Source: Isoetes taiwanensis (taxonomy: Eukaryota; Streptophyta; Lycopodiopsida; Isoetales; Isoetaceae). From it: a stretch of DNA of 64,000 nt. Within the stretch, counting starts at the first letter, position 1. Each line of letters starts with the position of its first letter. The notes under the pieces were generated by a model, which saw only the letters and a program-made list of their open reading frames with translations, ran no database searches and was not told where the DNA came from. This document shows positions 33,424-45,354 of the stretch, piece by piece. The translations under genes and the position numbers were made by a program. The stretch is from positions 5,895,012-5,959,011 of the forward strand of contig JAJEKV010000046.1 of the NCBI GenBank assembly GCA_021234155.1, in the 5' to 3' direction.

Positions 33424-35142
33424 GAGAGAAAGAAAGATTCTTTCTTTCTGAAAAACTTGTAAATGAAATATTGCTAGAAGCCCAAGCTTGTTACTTTCTT
33501 ACTATTCAACTCAATTTAGCTCAATTCTCTTTAATGCACAGGTCCTTGGTGATCTCAGATCCTAGCCGTTGGATTTAGCATAATAATTTCAGATGCTGAC
33601 GGTTGGATTTAGCATGATTATTAACCATAATTTCCTTGATGAATAGGTTGTAGCATGTTTATCATGATAAACAGGTTCCGACTCTTACTAGCCGTGATAA
33701 ACAGGTTGCAGCAAAGTTTATCATGTTTTTTCAAGATTCATTCTCTGTTTTTCAAGTTTAGCCACCATTCTGGGCGACGGAATGATTTGCACGAAGGATC
33801 CCACGCTATACAAACGATTAAAGAAATGAACATGCCTTTCTCCCCCCTTGCTCAGCTCTTCGAATTTGGATATTTGAAGTATTTGTGCCCTTTGCAGCCT
33901 TAGTCCAAATGCCTGCGCCCTCCTCTCAACACGCCCAGAGAGCCCTAAATTCGACCTCAATCCGACCTGAACATTCACAGATCATTCACAAGCTCTAAAC
34001 TCGACCTGAATGCCCCTAAACCTTGCTTGGATCCAACTTGAATATGAACCGACGGCAACAGGATTTTCAAGCAACAACCTTGGAATCGGCATGTGATAAA
34101 CTCTAACGTTGAGCCTGGCTGCCCGATGTAATTTCATCTTTCTCGCTGAATTACACAGAACAGAAAGCCTCCATCTCGCAGCCCCCCAGTCGCTCCAAGC
34201 ATGAACTCCAGGAGCCGACAAGAGCGGCATGCAATCGTGATCGGTCCCTTCGCAATCCACGGCATCTCCTTCTAAATTGAAACCATGCAAACACAAATCA
34301 GAATAAACACATACTGCAATCTCCGGACCTGAACCTTCAGCCGCCAACAAGCGCTCAATCTATTACAGAAATACCTTCCACATACAGTTTCCACTACAAT
34401 ACAGGCATCAAATCTAACCAAAACCATCTGCCCACAAGTACGAAACAAAAAAATTGGAAGCTTATTTCTCAATACTATCTTTCACATAATCATATTTCAT
34501 TAAATTGTGGGCAATTATATAGTCTATATAATCAACCAGGAGCCAGACCTTGATATGCAACCAAAGCATTACACTTTGCACTAAAAAACTTAGACAACTG
34601 TATGTAACCAGGGCACACTACTTGTCAAAACCTACAACACGTGAACCAACCAACCAGTAAATGAATAAGCCCACATTTATGTAACACAAATGCTAACTTG
34701 GCCTATAACTATGCAAACATGTAGGACTTTGCTAAACCCATACATTACCTTTGGCCAGCATTAAGCTTATTAGCATGTCATGTCACTTCTCAACCTTTAC
34801 TTAGCACACCATCAAAGACTGCATATTTCTATTAGTCAAATTTTAGAGTGTAAAAATGTCTAGGGTGCAGGCTCAAGCCATAAGACTACTATTGAAATAA
34901 ATAAAAACATTGCTACATTTAGAACTTCTTTCCTAGCAATCATCAATAAATAATTGGAGACCACATGCAATATCCTTCCATTATGTCTAGTTATTTGTGC
35001 CAAACGAAGCCGAAAGGGACTTGATCGAACTCTTTCGACATTCTATCAACTCGAATTTTATTTTAGGTGTATTTTCCCAAGCAGATGGGTGCCCACAATA
35101 CCTTATCAGACTCTCTAGTGTAAAGGGCGAGTTCTTATTTTT
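33389..35142. other. Spacer with A-tract and short repeats
   Basis: Contains the A-tract at about 33393-33422, two CCGTTGGATTTAGCAT copies (33567 and 33599) and GTTTATCATGATAAAC palindrome (33657-33672). Leftward frames near 33721-34472 are not convincing as genes. Confidence 0.4.
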
Positions 35143-35513
35143 TGGTTATCACTCCGGGCAACGAGAGCTGTCAGATGGGCATATTTGCCCTTTATTTCAA
35201 GATCTGGACCATACATCGCGATCCTCGTTTGTGGGGTATGCCTGTACAAGTTTTTGTATACTGTATCTTGAGGTTTGCAAAATACTATAAGATTTGAGGA
35301 AATATACTTAATGGTGTTAATTTTGTACATGTATTGTAAGTTTTTAGGGGCTCTCGCTGTCCTACGTAACCCCCTGTGTGAATATGCACCCAAACCAAAG
35401 GGGGTTTCAGGGGGATAAATGTGTTGGATGCAATGGTTTGTAGTAATAATGTCACTGTTAATTATATGTTGGTAGTTAAAAAAAAATTTTGGGCCCTTCG
35501 GGCCCTAACAAAA
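35143..35513 (+). mobile_element. Foldback MITE, family A, one-arm copy
   Basis: Matches the right half of 31505-31931, starting at TCCGGGCAACGAGAGCTGTC and ending GGGCCCTTCGGGCCCTAA. It lacks the outer part of the left arm. It looks like 55959-56345 in the other orientation, sharing the same start point and end point. Confidence 0.75.
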
Positions 35514-35582
35514 TCAGACAAAGAAAACAAGATAAACGCATTGAAAAAAAACTATGGTGCTGCACCACATAGTCAAGTTATA

Positions 35583-35695
35583 AAAAGTATTTTAGAATTT
35601 GCCAAATCACACCACGTTTTGCATACATGTCCACAAGAGCATTTGCTATTGCTGCATCAAACTGAAAACCCTTTTTGATAATTTACAGACACTTG
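35583..35695 (-). pseudogene. PPR gene fragment
   Basis: Read leftwards it gives KKGFQFDAAIANALVDMYAK, a canonical PLS-type PPR segment, with frames broken on either side. About 35 residues only. A relic of a PPR gene related in style to 21976-24609. Confidence 0.7.
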
Positions 35696-36159
35696 TGCAT
35701 GTTATCCAATTATATGAGACAAGCCTAGGATGATAAAACTGCCTTCTTTTAATATAAATACAATGATGTGCAATGGTTGCATGATGGGTAACGGAAATAG
35801 AAGGTAACATAATGCTGCATCAAACATCTCCTCCGCCTGCATAGAACAAGCATAAGACAAGACAAGGTAGTCAATTTCTCCTAGGATGATTCAGACTAGA
35901 ACAATTCTGCAGCCAACATGATACAAGATGTGAAAAAGGTTCAGTCATAGGCAGAAACCCAAATTGCCAAAAAGAAGATAGATCAGGCTTCATGTATTAG
36001 AATTCTGCAATGCCATACACTCTACAAGTAGCAACAAGATACAACATGAACTTGCAAAGCCAGCAATCCATGATTAGTTATATAAAACAATAAATGACCA
36101 ATTGAGATTTTCCAACCCACCGGTAAAACAATTGAAGAGAAAGGGAGGTTCAATACGTA
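35696..36159. other. Spacer, possible downstream exon of the 36.2-kb gene
   Basis: On the minus strand an acceptor-like TTCTATGCAG at about 35857 precedes AEEMFDAALCYLL in open frame, which could be a second exon of the gene below. Evidence is weak. Confidence 0.3.
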
Positions 36160-36345
36160 CATGTATTCTAGCATCTTCTTATATGTATCAACATTCGGAT
36201 CATGCTCTTCAAGAACTTGAAGCATATCACTTTCAAGCATATTTACTCCCTCCGAAAACCAAAGAGTTCTTCCGATTCTTGCTTTATAATAATCGGATCT
36301 CGCAGACCCGAAAATGCTTTGGCATCTAAATCTCATTCCCTCCAC
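36160..36345 (-). CDS. First coding exon of an unrecognised protein
   Basis: 62 codons from ATG at 36345 to the donor AT|GTACGT, in complete phase. It reads MEGMRFRCQSIFGSARSDYY, then KARIGRTLWFSEGVNMLESD and a helical MLQVLEEHDPNVDTYKKMLEYM end. The regular phase and the strong donor make an exon plausible. No family recognised, and no partner exon is certain. Confidence 0.4.
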
Positions 36346-37879
36346 TGAGCATATATCGGCATGATCCTCTTAGAGATTTGCCGATTTGGGTACCAAAAAT
36401 CTGCCAGAGCCATGGAAGCCCAAAGCTCGGCTGCCGAAATAGCTCATGATTATATGGCTGAGACGAAGGATCCACCATACCCTAGATTATCAGCTGTTAT
36501 ATTTGCAAAATAGTAATATGAGATGCCTTCTAAGTTATAATGGGCAGAAGGCATTTCATTGCCTTTGAAAGATCTACGTCCAGAAGTCAGTCATTCTTTT
36601 GGTGCCTTGACAGTATAAATATAAACTCTATGGAGAGTAGAGAACTCATAGGAAAACTCTATAATAAACCTTAGGCATTGGAGCTTTGGCATGGTAAAGG
36701 TAACGATGTATACAACTGTTAGCTAATAAGTCAGATCCTTCAGTCAGACAATGTAAACAGACAGCCTATCGAATAGGAAAAATCCAAATGATCCATTGCC
36801 ATTTACAAAGTAAGACCAACCTCTTATCTTCTTGCCAACATCAGAGTAAACACCAGGTCCCTTGGCCATAGCTGCGGGTTTACCAAGGACCCTTGATTAT
36901 TAAAACGTTCCACCGTAAACCAGCTGCTTGTTTCCTTATTTCTGTAATTGGATGTGTGTTTTCAAGACGTTTATAGAGAGCAATGCAGTCATCATGTCTA
37001 TTATGGGCATCATATGCCATAGCTAACCAGATCTGAATCTGAGGCGTGCAAACAACATGGGTTACTAGTTACAAAGTCTAACAAATTCCAAGCAAACGAC
37101 CACTGAAAATAATTGCAGAAAATATACCTGAATGGAAAATAAATGGGAGGACTGACGGGCTTGAGGCAAGAAACAACCCAACCTGGGGCCGATCCCTTTG
37201 GACCGAAAAACACCCGCTAAGAACTCTGCAGAATTGATGCTTGAGGAAAAAACCGACTCTCAGAGACAATATCCGACTCGAGAAAAGACCCAATAGAATC
37301 TCCAGAAATCAAATCAGTTCTGGCCCCTCTTTGAATGCCCAAAAATCTCCTATGCAGCATCGATTTCTGTGTTTTGAAGAAGCCCAATGCAAATCCGGCC
37401 CCCTAAGCCCCAAATTGGCTCTTTCTATGAAGTTGCAATTTCAAGAACCTGCAAGGCTGATTTATGTCTGTCGTGGCTCTTATCAATCTCCAGCTCCAAA
37501 ACCGGTATATCTTAGCTTCGATCTAGCCGCAGCTCTGAAGGAAGAAGTCATGGCAGTTTATCTTGCACAGTTCAGATATGCCCATGAACTCCTGTTATGT
37601 TTGCATAAAACAGTCTAAAAAGAAACACTATTTAAGGCAAAAACCTGTATCCAGTCCGGCTTCATAGTTGCAAGAAGCCGCAAAGCAGTGTTAGCAATAG
37701 AATGATGTTTCCTTCCACCGGACCAGATACGGCATGGGCACAACAAAACCCTAAGTTGAAGGGTCTCGAGCCTTGCATGTAAAGCAAGGAAAAAATACTT
37801 TTTGTTAGCATAGAACCTTAAATTATAAAAAATATATATCAAAATTTATGGATTCAACCATTAGAAAGTGTCACAGAAA
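36346..37879. other. Spacer, no gene supported
   Basis: A rightward 125-codon frame (37241-37618) and leftward frames overlap, with no motif or splice support. Otherwise AT-rich. Confidence 0.35.
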
Positions 37880-38010
37880 TTAAAGTGACCGTATGTGCAC
37901 TCTAGATGTACCGATTAGTACGTCTCATGGAATACTATCATCAAATCATATAAAAACCTTAGGAAAAAAAGTACAAAAATACAAAAACAACCCCCTATTA
38001 TAATGCTACA
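37880..38010 (-). repeat. Dispersed repeat family B, inverted copy
   Basis: Reverse complement of the 29801 and 53822 copies: GCACTCTAGATGTAC, then GTACAAAAATACAAAAACA and CCCCCTATTATAATGCTA. Non-coding. Confidence 0.75.
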
Positions 38011-38084
38011 TATTCGTTATCAGTACTGGAGGAGTACTGATGGCTAATTATCAGTACTATTCCACTTATATAAGACCGATAAGG

Positions 38085-38195
38085 TGGTTATTGGTCTTTG
38101 CTTCGGCCGATAACCAAAAATACATGGCCTCGGACGTACAGCCTCGATCATGCATTTTTGGTTATCGACCTCGACCAGACCGATAATTACATTCG
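38085..38195. repeat. Inverted repeat with about 40-bp arms
   Basis: GGTTATTGGTCTTTGCTTCG and GCCGATAACCAAAAATACATG face CATGCATTTTTGGTTATCG and CCAGACCGATAAT. The arms would fold into a long imperfect stem. No coding content; a MITE or regulatory hairpin are both possible. Confidence 0.65.
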
Positions 38196-40529
38196 GCTTA
38201 CATCGATGCAACAAAATAGAGACATACTAGGATTCGGTAGATTGGGCTAATGTTTGATCTACTTGCATCAAAATTGGGCATTTGTAATGAGCTCTAACCA
38301 GTGTCTTTTGCCCCAAAGACAATTTACAGAACCTTTGGTGCATTACTTACTAATGTGTAAAAATCCCGTCTGTTTGAACATAGGTGAGGTTGAATTTTTG
38401 AGCACTTTGTTGGATATAGTCTTTAGCTGGCCAGCAATGATAACGAAATGGCTTGTATGATTGTAGAATGCCAAAATAACCACTCTTTTGTCCAGAATAA
38501 CCACTGTCTTTTGGGACTCTATTTTTGGAGGCTAGTTTAGAACTTGTAATCGGTTCCCCGAGCTTGTTAGTGGGATTCGGCAGCTGGACTTACTAACTCA
38601 GCATCAAGCAGACATATTAGGATTCGATAGGTTCAGATGGATCTACTTAATAACAACCCCTTCACTTTGTTAGATAGAGAATCGGGAAAAAAATGTTGGC
38701 TTCTCGAATAATCTGCACGCAACTTCAGGACTTACCTCAAAGCTACCGGATACCCATTTAAGACAGTCATAAAACAAGGTCATAAGAAATGATTTTTATA
38801 GACACAACTTCATCTCGAATTCATCTCTGTCTTGAAACAAAAAACCCAGCTTTGCCATTCAAACCTTGCAAGTTTTTCGAAGCCAGTGCTTGCAATCGGC
38901 GCCATTAAAGACCTGCAACATCTAGATTCGCACTTCATAGAATTTTCAAAAATAATCCCTATTTAAGTCATTGCTAATACTACCAAAATGTCCACAACAA
39001 TAAAAAGAATGAAAGCCAGTTACACCAGATCACCCACATATAATACCCGATCAGATGGTCACATCCTTCGATCCTTCCATTTTTGCTCAAACCGCGGAGC
39101 CTAAAAAATTTCCGATCCTTTGTTTCCGAGAAAGCACAAATTCGAGAGAGATTCATCCGACTAGGAGGAAGGAAGGGAGGATCCGACACAGCTCTTGCAG
39201 TTGTAGTAGCGGAGGAGCAATAGAAGCTTCTGGTTTGCTCAAATGTCAAGCGTCCCTGCCATTGTCAACATCCACCAGGAGATTGTGTACGAAAAGAAAC
39301 GTGACATATAAACAAAAGCTTTAGATTGCGCGCAAGAACATTCATAAGTTTTAGATTGCGCGCGAAAATATTCAGAAGGTACAAGAAAAAAGAAAAACAC
39401 TGTATAGATGATTTCACTTAATCTAAAGAGCAATGGTTGAGACAACATTGAAAGTGTGAGCACCCACTAATGAGCATGCTATAATCGATGATTGCAGGTC
39501 TACCAATTCAAAAAAAGCAGAAGAAAATTTGCATAGGCTATTTGTTCAGAGTGGGCATAGAATGGGCAAATTAGATGTCATTATTTGACCTAACCAGGTG
39601 TAGCTTAGAAGCGCATCATCATTCCTCAGCGACAGTAGCTAGTTGATGGTTTGTTCCCATCAGCATGGTTGCTCCCATCAGATTTGTTCCCATTGGTGGA
39701 AAGAAGATCACGCCAAGAGGATCAAGTTTCCTGGAACAATTATTCTGGATCTGGAATTATGCATATTCACAAGCCAGTTTAAGGGCATTTTGCAGCCCTT
39801 AATGGGGATCTGAACTAATTCTAGTTTGTCTTAGATTTTCTTAAGAGTGGGCGGCTTTTCTAACTTACCTGGATGTATCCAAAATTTGTGATTATCTTTT
39901 TACATCTTTAAAAATATGGAGAAACAGTATGACGTTATATTTAGAGGTTCTTTCTTAAAATCCCAAGCAACAGTTTTCTTGGCAGTGCAAACTTGGTTTC
40001 CTTTCCAGAAGCATCAACACAAAACCTATTCGCAAGTGTTTGGAACAGAGGATCAACACAAACCAAAGGAAGTCACCAAAATGGTTTATTCATTCAACAC
40101 AATTAGGTCTAACGGATTAGGTCTAATGTTTTTGCCATGTTCTAATATGCTAGAGAATATCTGAATTTGGATATCTTCATCTCATAAGAACGTGGCAAAA
40201 AACTAGTTGAGAGATCGGTGTCCATGGAGTCTTGCAAGCAGAAGAGACATGGCAATAGAGGGTGGTTGTTGTTTGGGCGATCTTCTTGCTGAATCAGACT
40301 AACTTGAAGCCATTTGACTTGTTCTTACAGCCGCAAAGATAGTTGTTCACAGCTGTATACAATGGCGCATATCTGTTTTGAATGGAGTAAATGCATCGGG
40401 TAAACCAGCCTGCTTGCACATAAGGTGATATATGCGAAGGGCGTGGATAAAAGGCCTTGGGCCTTTTTGGGCCATATAAGCCGTTGAACCTTTGGGCTTT
40501 GTCCAAAGGAGGGTTTCATCCAAAGGAGG
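38196..40529. other. AT-rich spacer, nothing recognised
   Basis: No long frame and no dispersed repeat family member found. Includes a TTTTAGATTGCGCGCRARAAYATTCA pair at 39316-39375. Confidence 0.4.
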
Positions 40530-41125
40530 ACCAAAGGGGCGTGCATGCTATATAGTTGCTCGGGGGAGAGCTCAGAGGCAGCTGTGTTCCAGCTGAGAGA
40601 TCGTGATTGGGTGTTGCAATAGCGTGCTACATCAAGAGTCTATTTTAGTGCTATTAGAGCAACAAGTTTCAATGATCGATTCTTTTGCCAGTGTTAATTT
40701 TGAAGACGAAGAACTCAAAAAAAGAGAATAATAATTCGCTTATGAGGGAGAAACTGGCAGTTGTTGAGGCTCACATTACTGAGCTCCGGGAGTTGGATTC
40801 TCTCGGAGTACAGGTGGCGCAATTGCAGCAGGCTGCAGGGCATAAACATAGTGGCATCAAGACTGGTGCCATTGTCAAAATTGAATTTAAAACGTATCTA
40901 GCATCTATTTTTGATGCAGATGAGCTTTTTGCATAGTTACAGAATTTAAATTCATAGTGTGGCAAAACTATGGATGATGAAGACGCTCAGTTATATTTTG
41001 TTAAGTGCCATGTAGATGGTGTTGCAAAGGACTGGTGGCTGGATATTCAGAAGAACCAACCAGTCGTTCAACGTATTAATACCTTTGCGAAATTTGAAAA
41101 ACAAATAAAAAATCATTTTTGAAGC
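40530..41125 (+). pseudogene. Retrotransposon leader and gag fragment
   Basis: A TATATAG box at 40550 and a leader are followed by a gag-like frame from 40742: MREKLAVVEAHITELRELDS, a Gln/Leu helical segment, FDADELFA then TAG at 40935, then DDEDAQLYFVKCHVDGVAKDWW and INTFAKFEKQIKNHF. The WW and F-x-K-F-E pattern is that of Ty3/gypsy gag. At least two stops break it. No LTR pair or pol was found nearby, so it is a 5' relic. Confidence 0.65.
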
Positions 41126-42439
41126 TATATTGGGACGATCTCAGCCGTCGATCGGGCGGATAGACAGACGCCACGGTTTTATAATATAGGATGTTGGTTT
41201 TTAAAGAGGATCCCAACCCCTCTCTCCCCAACCCCTCTCTCCTGCCTCCCCAACTTCTCAAATGTTGACATAAAAAAACAACCTCCATGCTGCCGAAAAC
41301 GAACCTTGCAAACCAAGATTCACATCAAAGAAATAACATTTTTTTTTTAGCACGCCAGCCTAACCAAGCCTACAGCCTTTCTTGCAATTCTAGCCTATCC
41401 ACGTAGCACTTCCACCTCACCAAAATCTGTGGTGGCATGTTCTGCACTTTAGATTCTCTCTTTTATAAATCAATGGCTAACGAAATTAGGAAAAAAAAAG
41501 CTAAAAATGGCACGGAGATGCAGAAGGACGCGAAATAACCTCCTTTTGCATCGTTCTGATTTTTCTTTTTCATAATTTTGTCCGTTCTGGTGTAAGCTCC
41601 TCCTTCCTCTTACTTCCGTTTCTCCTCTCTTATATTTGCATGTTGTTGGAGGGCATGAAATAACTTTCTCTTTGCATCGAACCTCCATTTTTTTTTCTGG
41701 CTGGTGGTGTTTTTGCAGGGAAGGAGTGGCCAATGGCCGGGTGGAGGCGATGGCGTGACCATGGCAGTGCAGAAGCCTGTATGTTCTGTGCCATAGCTGC
41801 CGGAAGGAGGTAGTGGCATCTCTGAAGCTCTTTTAGAGTTGGAAAACCTTCAATAAATCCAGAAACTCTTATTTTTCAGCAATTGCTTGGTTACCCATCC
41901 CTCTATGCCTTTGTCCACCCCTCTCCCTTTTTAGTTTCTATGCACTCAGATTTCACATATAAAATCTTCATTTACACTGCAGTTCTTCCTACTGTTTTCT
42001 TCAGCAGTTCCTGGCAGAGGGACCTTTATGGCATCTATGCACTCAAAGGATTGGATGATGCAAGAGATTTTGCAAGAACATTGTATCATTTGTTGTAAAC
42101 CACGCATGGCACTTATAGCAAAGATGTTCTGTTCTTTGAATCTAAAGAGTCATATTTTAACTGCATATAGTATAGTTGTTGATAGAGCAAATGGGAGCTA
42201 GATACATAGTAAGAGATACATGACTTGCGAACCTATTGCTCAGATCTTGATGTTTTGCAGATGATATATTATTTTAAGTGGTAATGAGCTCTAGATTTGC
42301 TTAACAGTAACGTAATTATGAAGCAAGCATTGTTCCATTAGACATTTATGCTCAATTGTTAGCTGATAGGACAAAACTAAGAAAATTGTTTCGGTTTGTG
42401 TTGATGATAATAGCATGTAGCATCCTGCATTGAAAACTG
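41126..42439. other. Spacer, no gene supported
   Basis: Contains CCCCAACCCCTCTCTCC repeats near 41215-41240. Remaining frames on both strands lack coding character. Confidence 0.4.
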
Positions 42440-43250
42440 CGGGATAAAGAAGTATATCAGCATCTAACAAGTTTCCACATTTGCATACATGTCAACAAAT
42501 GTATTATTGATACTTAATGCATTTGATATCTGTACAGATTGTAACACGGCCGCATAGAATTTGTTTCCCAAGCTCCAGCGCTGGAACATCACCAGCAAGG
42601 ACATTAACAAACGTGGAGATATCAGGTTCTATGCGTTCCTCTTTCATTTTTTAAAAAGGATTAAATGACTCCTTAAAGTCTCCTTCTCGTGAATACGATG
42701 CAATCATTGTATTTTACACAACAGAATCTCTTGCATGCATCGCATCAAAAACATTGCATGCATGTGATGTGCTTCCAGATTTAGCATAAATATGCAGCAG
42801 TTTACTATCTACAATAACATCAGACTCATATCCCGCTTTCTGGATTTCATTGTGAAGTTGCTTTCTATGTTCTAGATACTGAGCATTTGCACTGCAGACA
42901 GCCAGAATGCTGAGAAATGTAGCCCTGTTTGATTTGATACCGTCCTACTTCATTTGTTTGAAAAGCTTAAAAATTTGCTCACCATCACCATAATGAGCAT
43001 ATCCTGAAATGATCCCATTTCAAGAAACAATGTCCCATGAACGCATGCTCAGAAATATCCAACATGCTTCATGTGAAAATATAGTTTTATTGCCTCATAA
43101 TTATTCCCATGCTGCTTGTAGCCTGCAATTATTTAAACACGTTCCTTATTGTCATATTTTTTCACACCTTGAACGCATCATCTATGCTTGAAATCTTGCA
43201 GTAAATAATGACTAGCAAGTTAGCCAGGAACACATTCGAATGTGCTATGT
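42440..43250 (-). pseudogene. PPR gene, decayed
   Basis: Leftward reading in broken frames shows FVDMYAKCGNLL-like, VPALELGKQ, SNALSINNTFVDMY, AIMQ-type and SWNGIISGYAHYGDGEQIFKLF-like segments in PPR order. Several frameshifts and stops interrupt it. It resembles the intact PLS gene at 21976-24609 in repeat style and is a decayed relative. Repeat motifs lie in the expected 100-residue spacing. Confidence 0.75.
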
Positions 43251-43858
43251 TCCTTATAAGTCTAGCATGGAGCTTCCTTCCATCGTTAAAGGCCTTAATG
43301 CTGATGCAGCGCTGCAACATATAGACATAACTGACAAGGTCCAGATGACTCTGAATTTTGTGAAAAAAATACTGAGCGCCTCCTTTACATGCCTCTCTTT
43401 ACAAAGTTTCTTTTAGAAAGCTGAAGTACTTGCTGCTGAGGCTGAATAACTGATAAGGTACAGGTTGAAACTATGGTGGCAGTTCATGTAAGGTAGTTGG
43501 GAATTTTAGAGACGTGGTTTGCAGAGGAAGAAAAATGGCAATCTCTCTCTTCAAATACTTGGTCCCACTTTGGAGAAGCTGCTTCTAGTTTCCATATAAC
43601 TTGAGTTGCCATAGGTTGGCCAGAGTCTATTTTGTGTAGACTTTGCCACTACCTTAATAAACATCCTTCCATGCCATACCCTTGATGTTCAATGACAACT
43701 GTTGTTTATGCTTGATGTTCAATGACAACTGATGTTTAATGCTTGGCATGCATTTTATACTCGCATAGATTAATTTTATTGTGATATACAGAATGTTCTG
43801 ATTTTTAAAGGAATAACTTTTTGTTAATGATATTGAGCCATGCTTTGGAAGGTTGCAG
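43251..43858. other. Spacer upstream of the 43.9-kb pseudogene
   Basis: AT-rich. Two head-to-tail CTTGATGTTCAATGACAACTG copies at 43681 and 43710. It probably holds intron sequence of the following gene, which enters in mid-frame. Confidence 0.4.
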
Positions 43859-44417
43859 CATGTAAGGAAAATGTGCTTGAAGTTAAAACAGCCCAACTGG
43901 CACTTATCACAACACAAGTTCGGAACATCCATGGAGGAATTGATGCTGATTTAGAATGAATGGAGTCGGGCAAATCAGCAAGTGTGTCTGTAGTTATTGG
44001 GGCATTTGTGAGCCTACCTTTACTGGCAGCAACATCAAATTATTCAGACTCCAGTCTCCTAATTAGCCTGGGGACAATTATTATTAGTTGTGCATTGTTT
44101 GAAGTCACCTACAGATATATGTTGAGGAGAGATATATGTAATATTCAGCTTAAAGTGGGTGCAGCAGCTGCATTTGGGCTCACAAGGGGTATTGTCAATT
44201 ATTTCTCTACGTTCTTATATGTTGTCGTTTTGCAGGTCTAGGGCAAATAGACGCAACCTAAGCTTATGTTGATTATACAAAAGGCGATTTTAACGAAATC
44301 TTCAGAGCAATTTTTTATGCTGGAGAGAGTGTTATTATTTTTGTGGCTGCTACACTTGCTTTAGACTACTGTCTCTCCAATGGGCTTCTAGATCCATTTC
44401 CATCCAATAAAGCATGA
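43859..44417 (+). pseudogene. Conserved plant membrane protein, last two exons, two stops
   Basis: Exon 1 43859-44188 begins after GTTGCAG and exon 2 44236-44417 begins after TTTGCAG, ending in TGA. Exon 1 gives a helical ENVLEVKTAQLALITTQVRN part, TGA (43957-43959), then ESGKSASVSVVIGAFVSLP and two membrane segments (SLPLLAATSNYSDSSLLISL and GTIIISCALFEVTYRYMLRRDI). Exon 2 gives GLGQIDAT, TAA (44259-44261), then AYVDYTKGDFNEIFRAIFYAG, a third hydrophobic segment and LSNGLLDPFPSNKA. This order matches an unnamed, probably plastid, membrane family known across plants; the match is from memory. Both stops are one C-to-T step from CGA/CAA codons. The 5' part is missing. Confidence 0.7.
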
Positions 44418-45190
44418 TTTAGCCAGTAAGTAATTCTGTGTGCAGGCTTCCTTCTGTGCGTTGGTAGAAGCTAATCTTGGTTTCACCTTCAATCCTTTGT
44501 GTCTCAACCTTACTCCTCACTCTGAACAGGATGACTGTCTATCTACTTCTGTATGGGTAATGCTATAAATGTGGCCAACAAATTTTATTGTCATGGGAAG
44601 TTGCTGACTTTATGCATATTCCTATTTTGAAAACCGTCATGTTCCCATAGTTTTTGATCACTCCATATTGCAGCCACATGTGCATTTAAGATGCTAGAAG
44701 AACTATTGTCTTTTCCAGAACAAACTTTTAAAGCAAGCATCACTTGAAATGTTCAGAGGCTCCTGGTGTTTGTACTCGATGCTTAATAGAACGGGATAAT
44801 AGCTCTTCCCTCTAAGTCGAGCTTTTGCTTGTATTCATACTATTGTATCCTACTTCCGCTTCTGTTTTATTGGATTGTTCAGAAGGCTTTAGGTACGTAC
44901 TTGCATTCAACTCTATCTTCTCATATTTCTATTTTACTTGCAATGATTGCTCCATCCTTTATTTAATACATCTGCAGTTATTCTGGTCAACAAGCTAGTG
45001 AAACTTAGGATCCTATATTCTGTGTTGTTTTTCCTGAAGAATCTAGAGACTAATTATGCAGCACGGTTTATTTCTAACATCATAGATGAGCTATAACGAT
45101 ACCTAGGCCTTTTTAGAAACACCTAGATACCACATAAGCTTTAACGGTTACTTGCAGCAATTTCTTGCAGCAATTTCTTACACCTGATTA
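44418..45190. other. Spacer, nothing recognised
   Basis: AT-rich; no open frame. Could be intron between the pseudogene and the small exon that follows, though nothing links them. Confidence 0.35.
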
Positions 45191-45354
45191 GATGAGGTTA
45201 AGTTGTCTTCACAGCCGACTGCATCAAGGGAAAGCATGGCACATGCCAAAGATATCAAAAGAACTTTGGAAGCTATCCACTCCTGGCAGGCCTGTAATGA
45301 AGAGCACTCAGGACACATACCACAGTATGGATCAGACAAGAAAAGCTAGCATGA
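45191..45354 (+). other. Possible terminal exon, unrecognised
   Basis: After the acceptor-like CTGATTAG, an open frame reads DEVKLSSQPTASRESMAHAK and DIKRTLEAIHSWQACNEEHS, ending at TAG. Amino-acid composition looks real and charged, and it is in phase with a clean acceptor. No family or partner exon was identified. Confidence 0.3.

Noticed and set aside
31505-35513. Family A as a classical Helitron
   Set aside because: The hairpin abuts the CTAA end without the usual gap, and insertion sites are not A-T.
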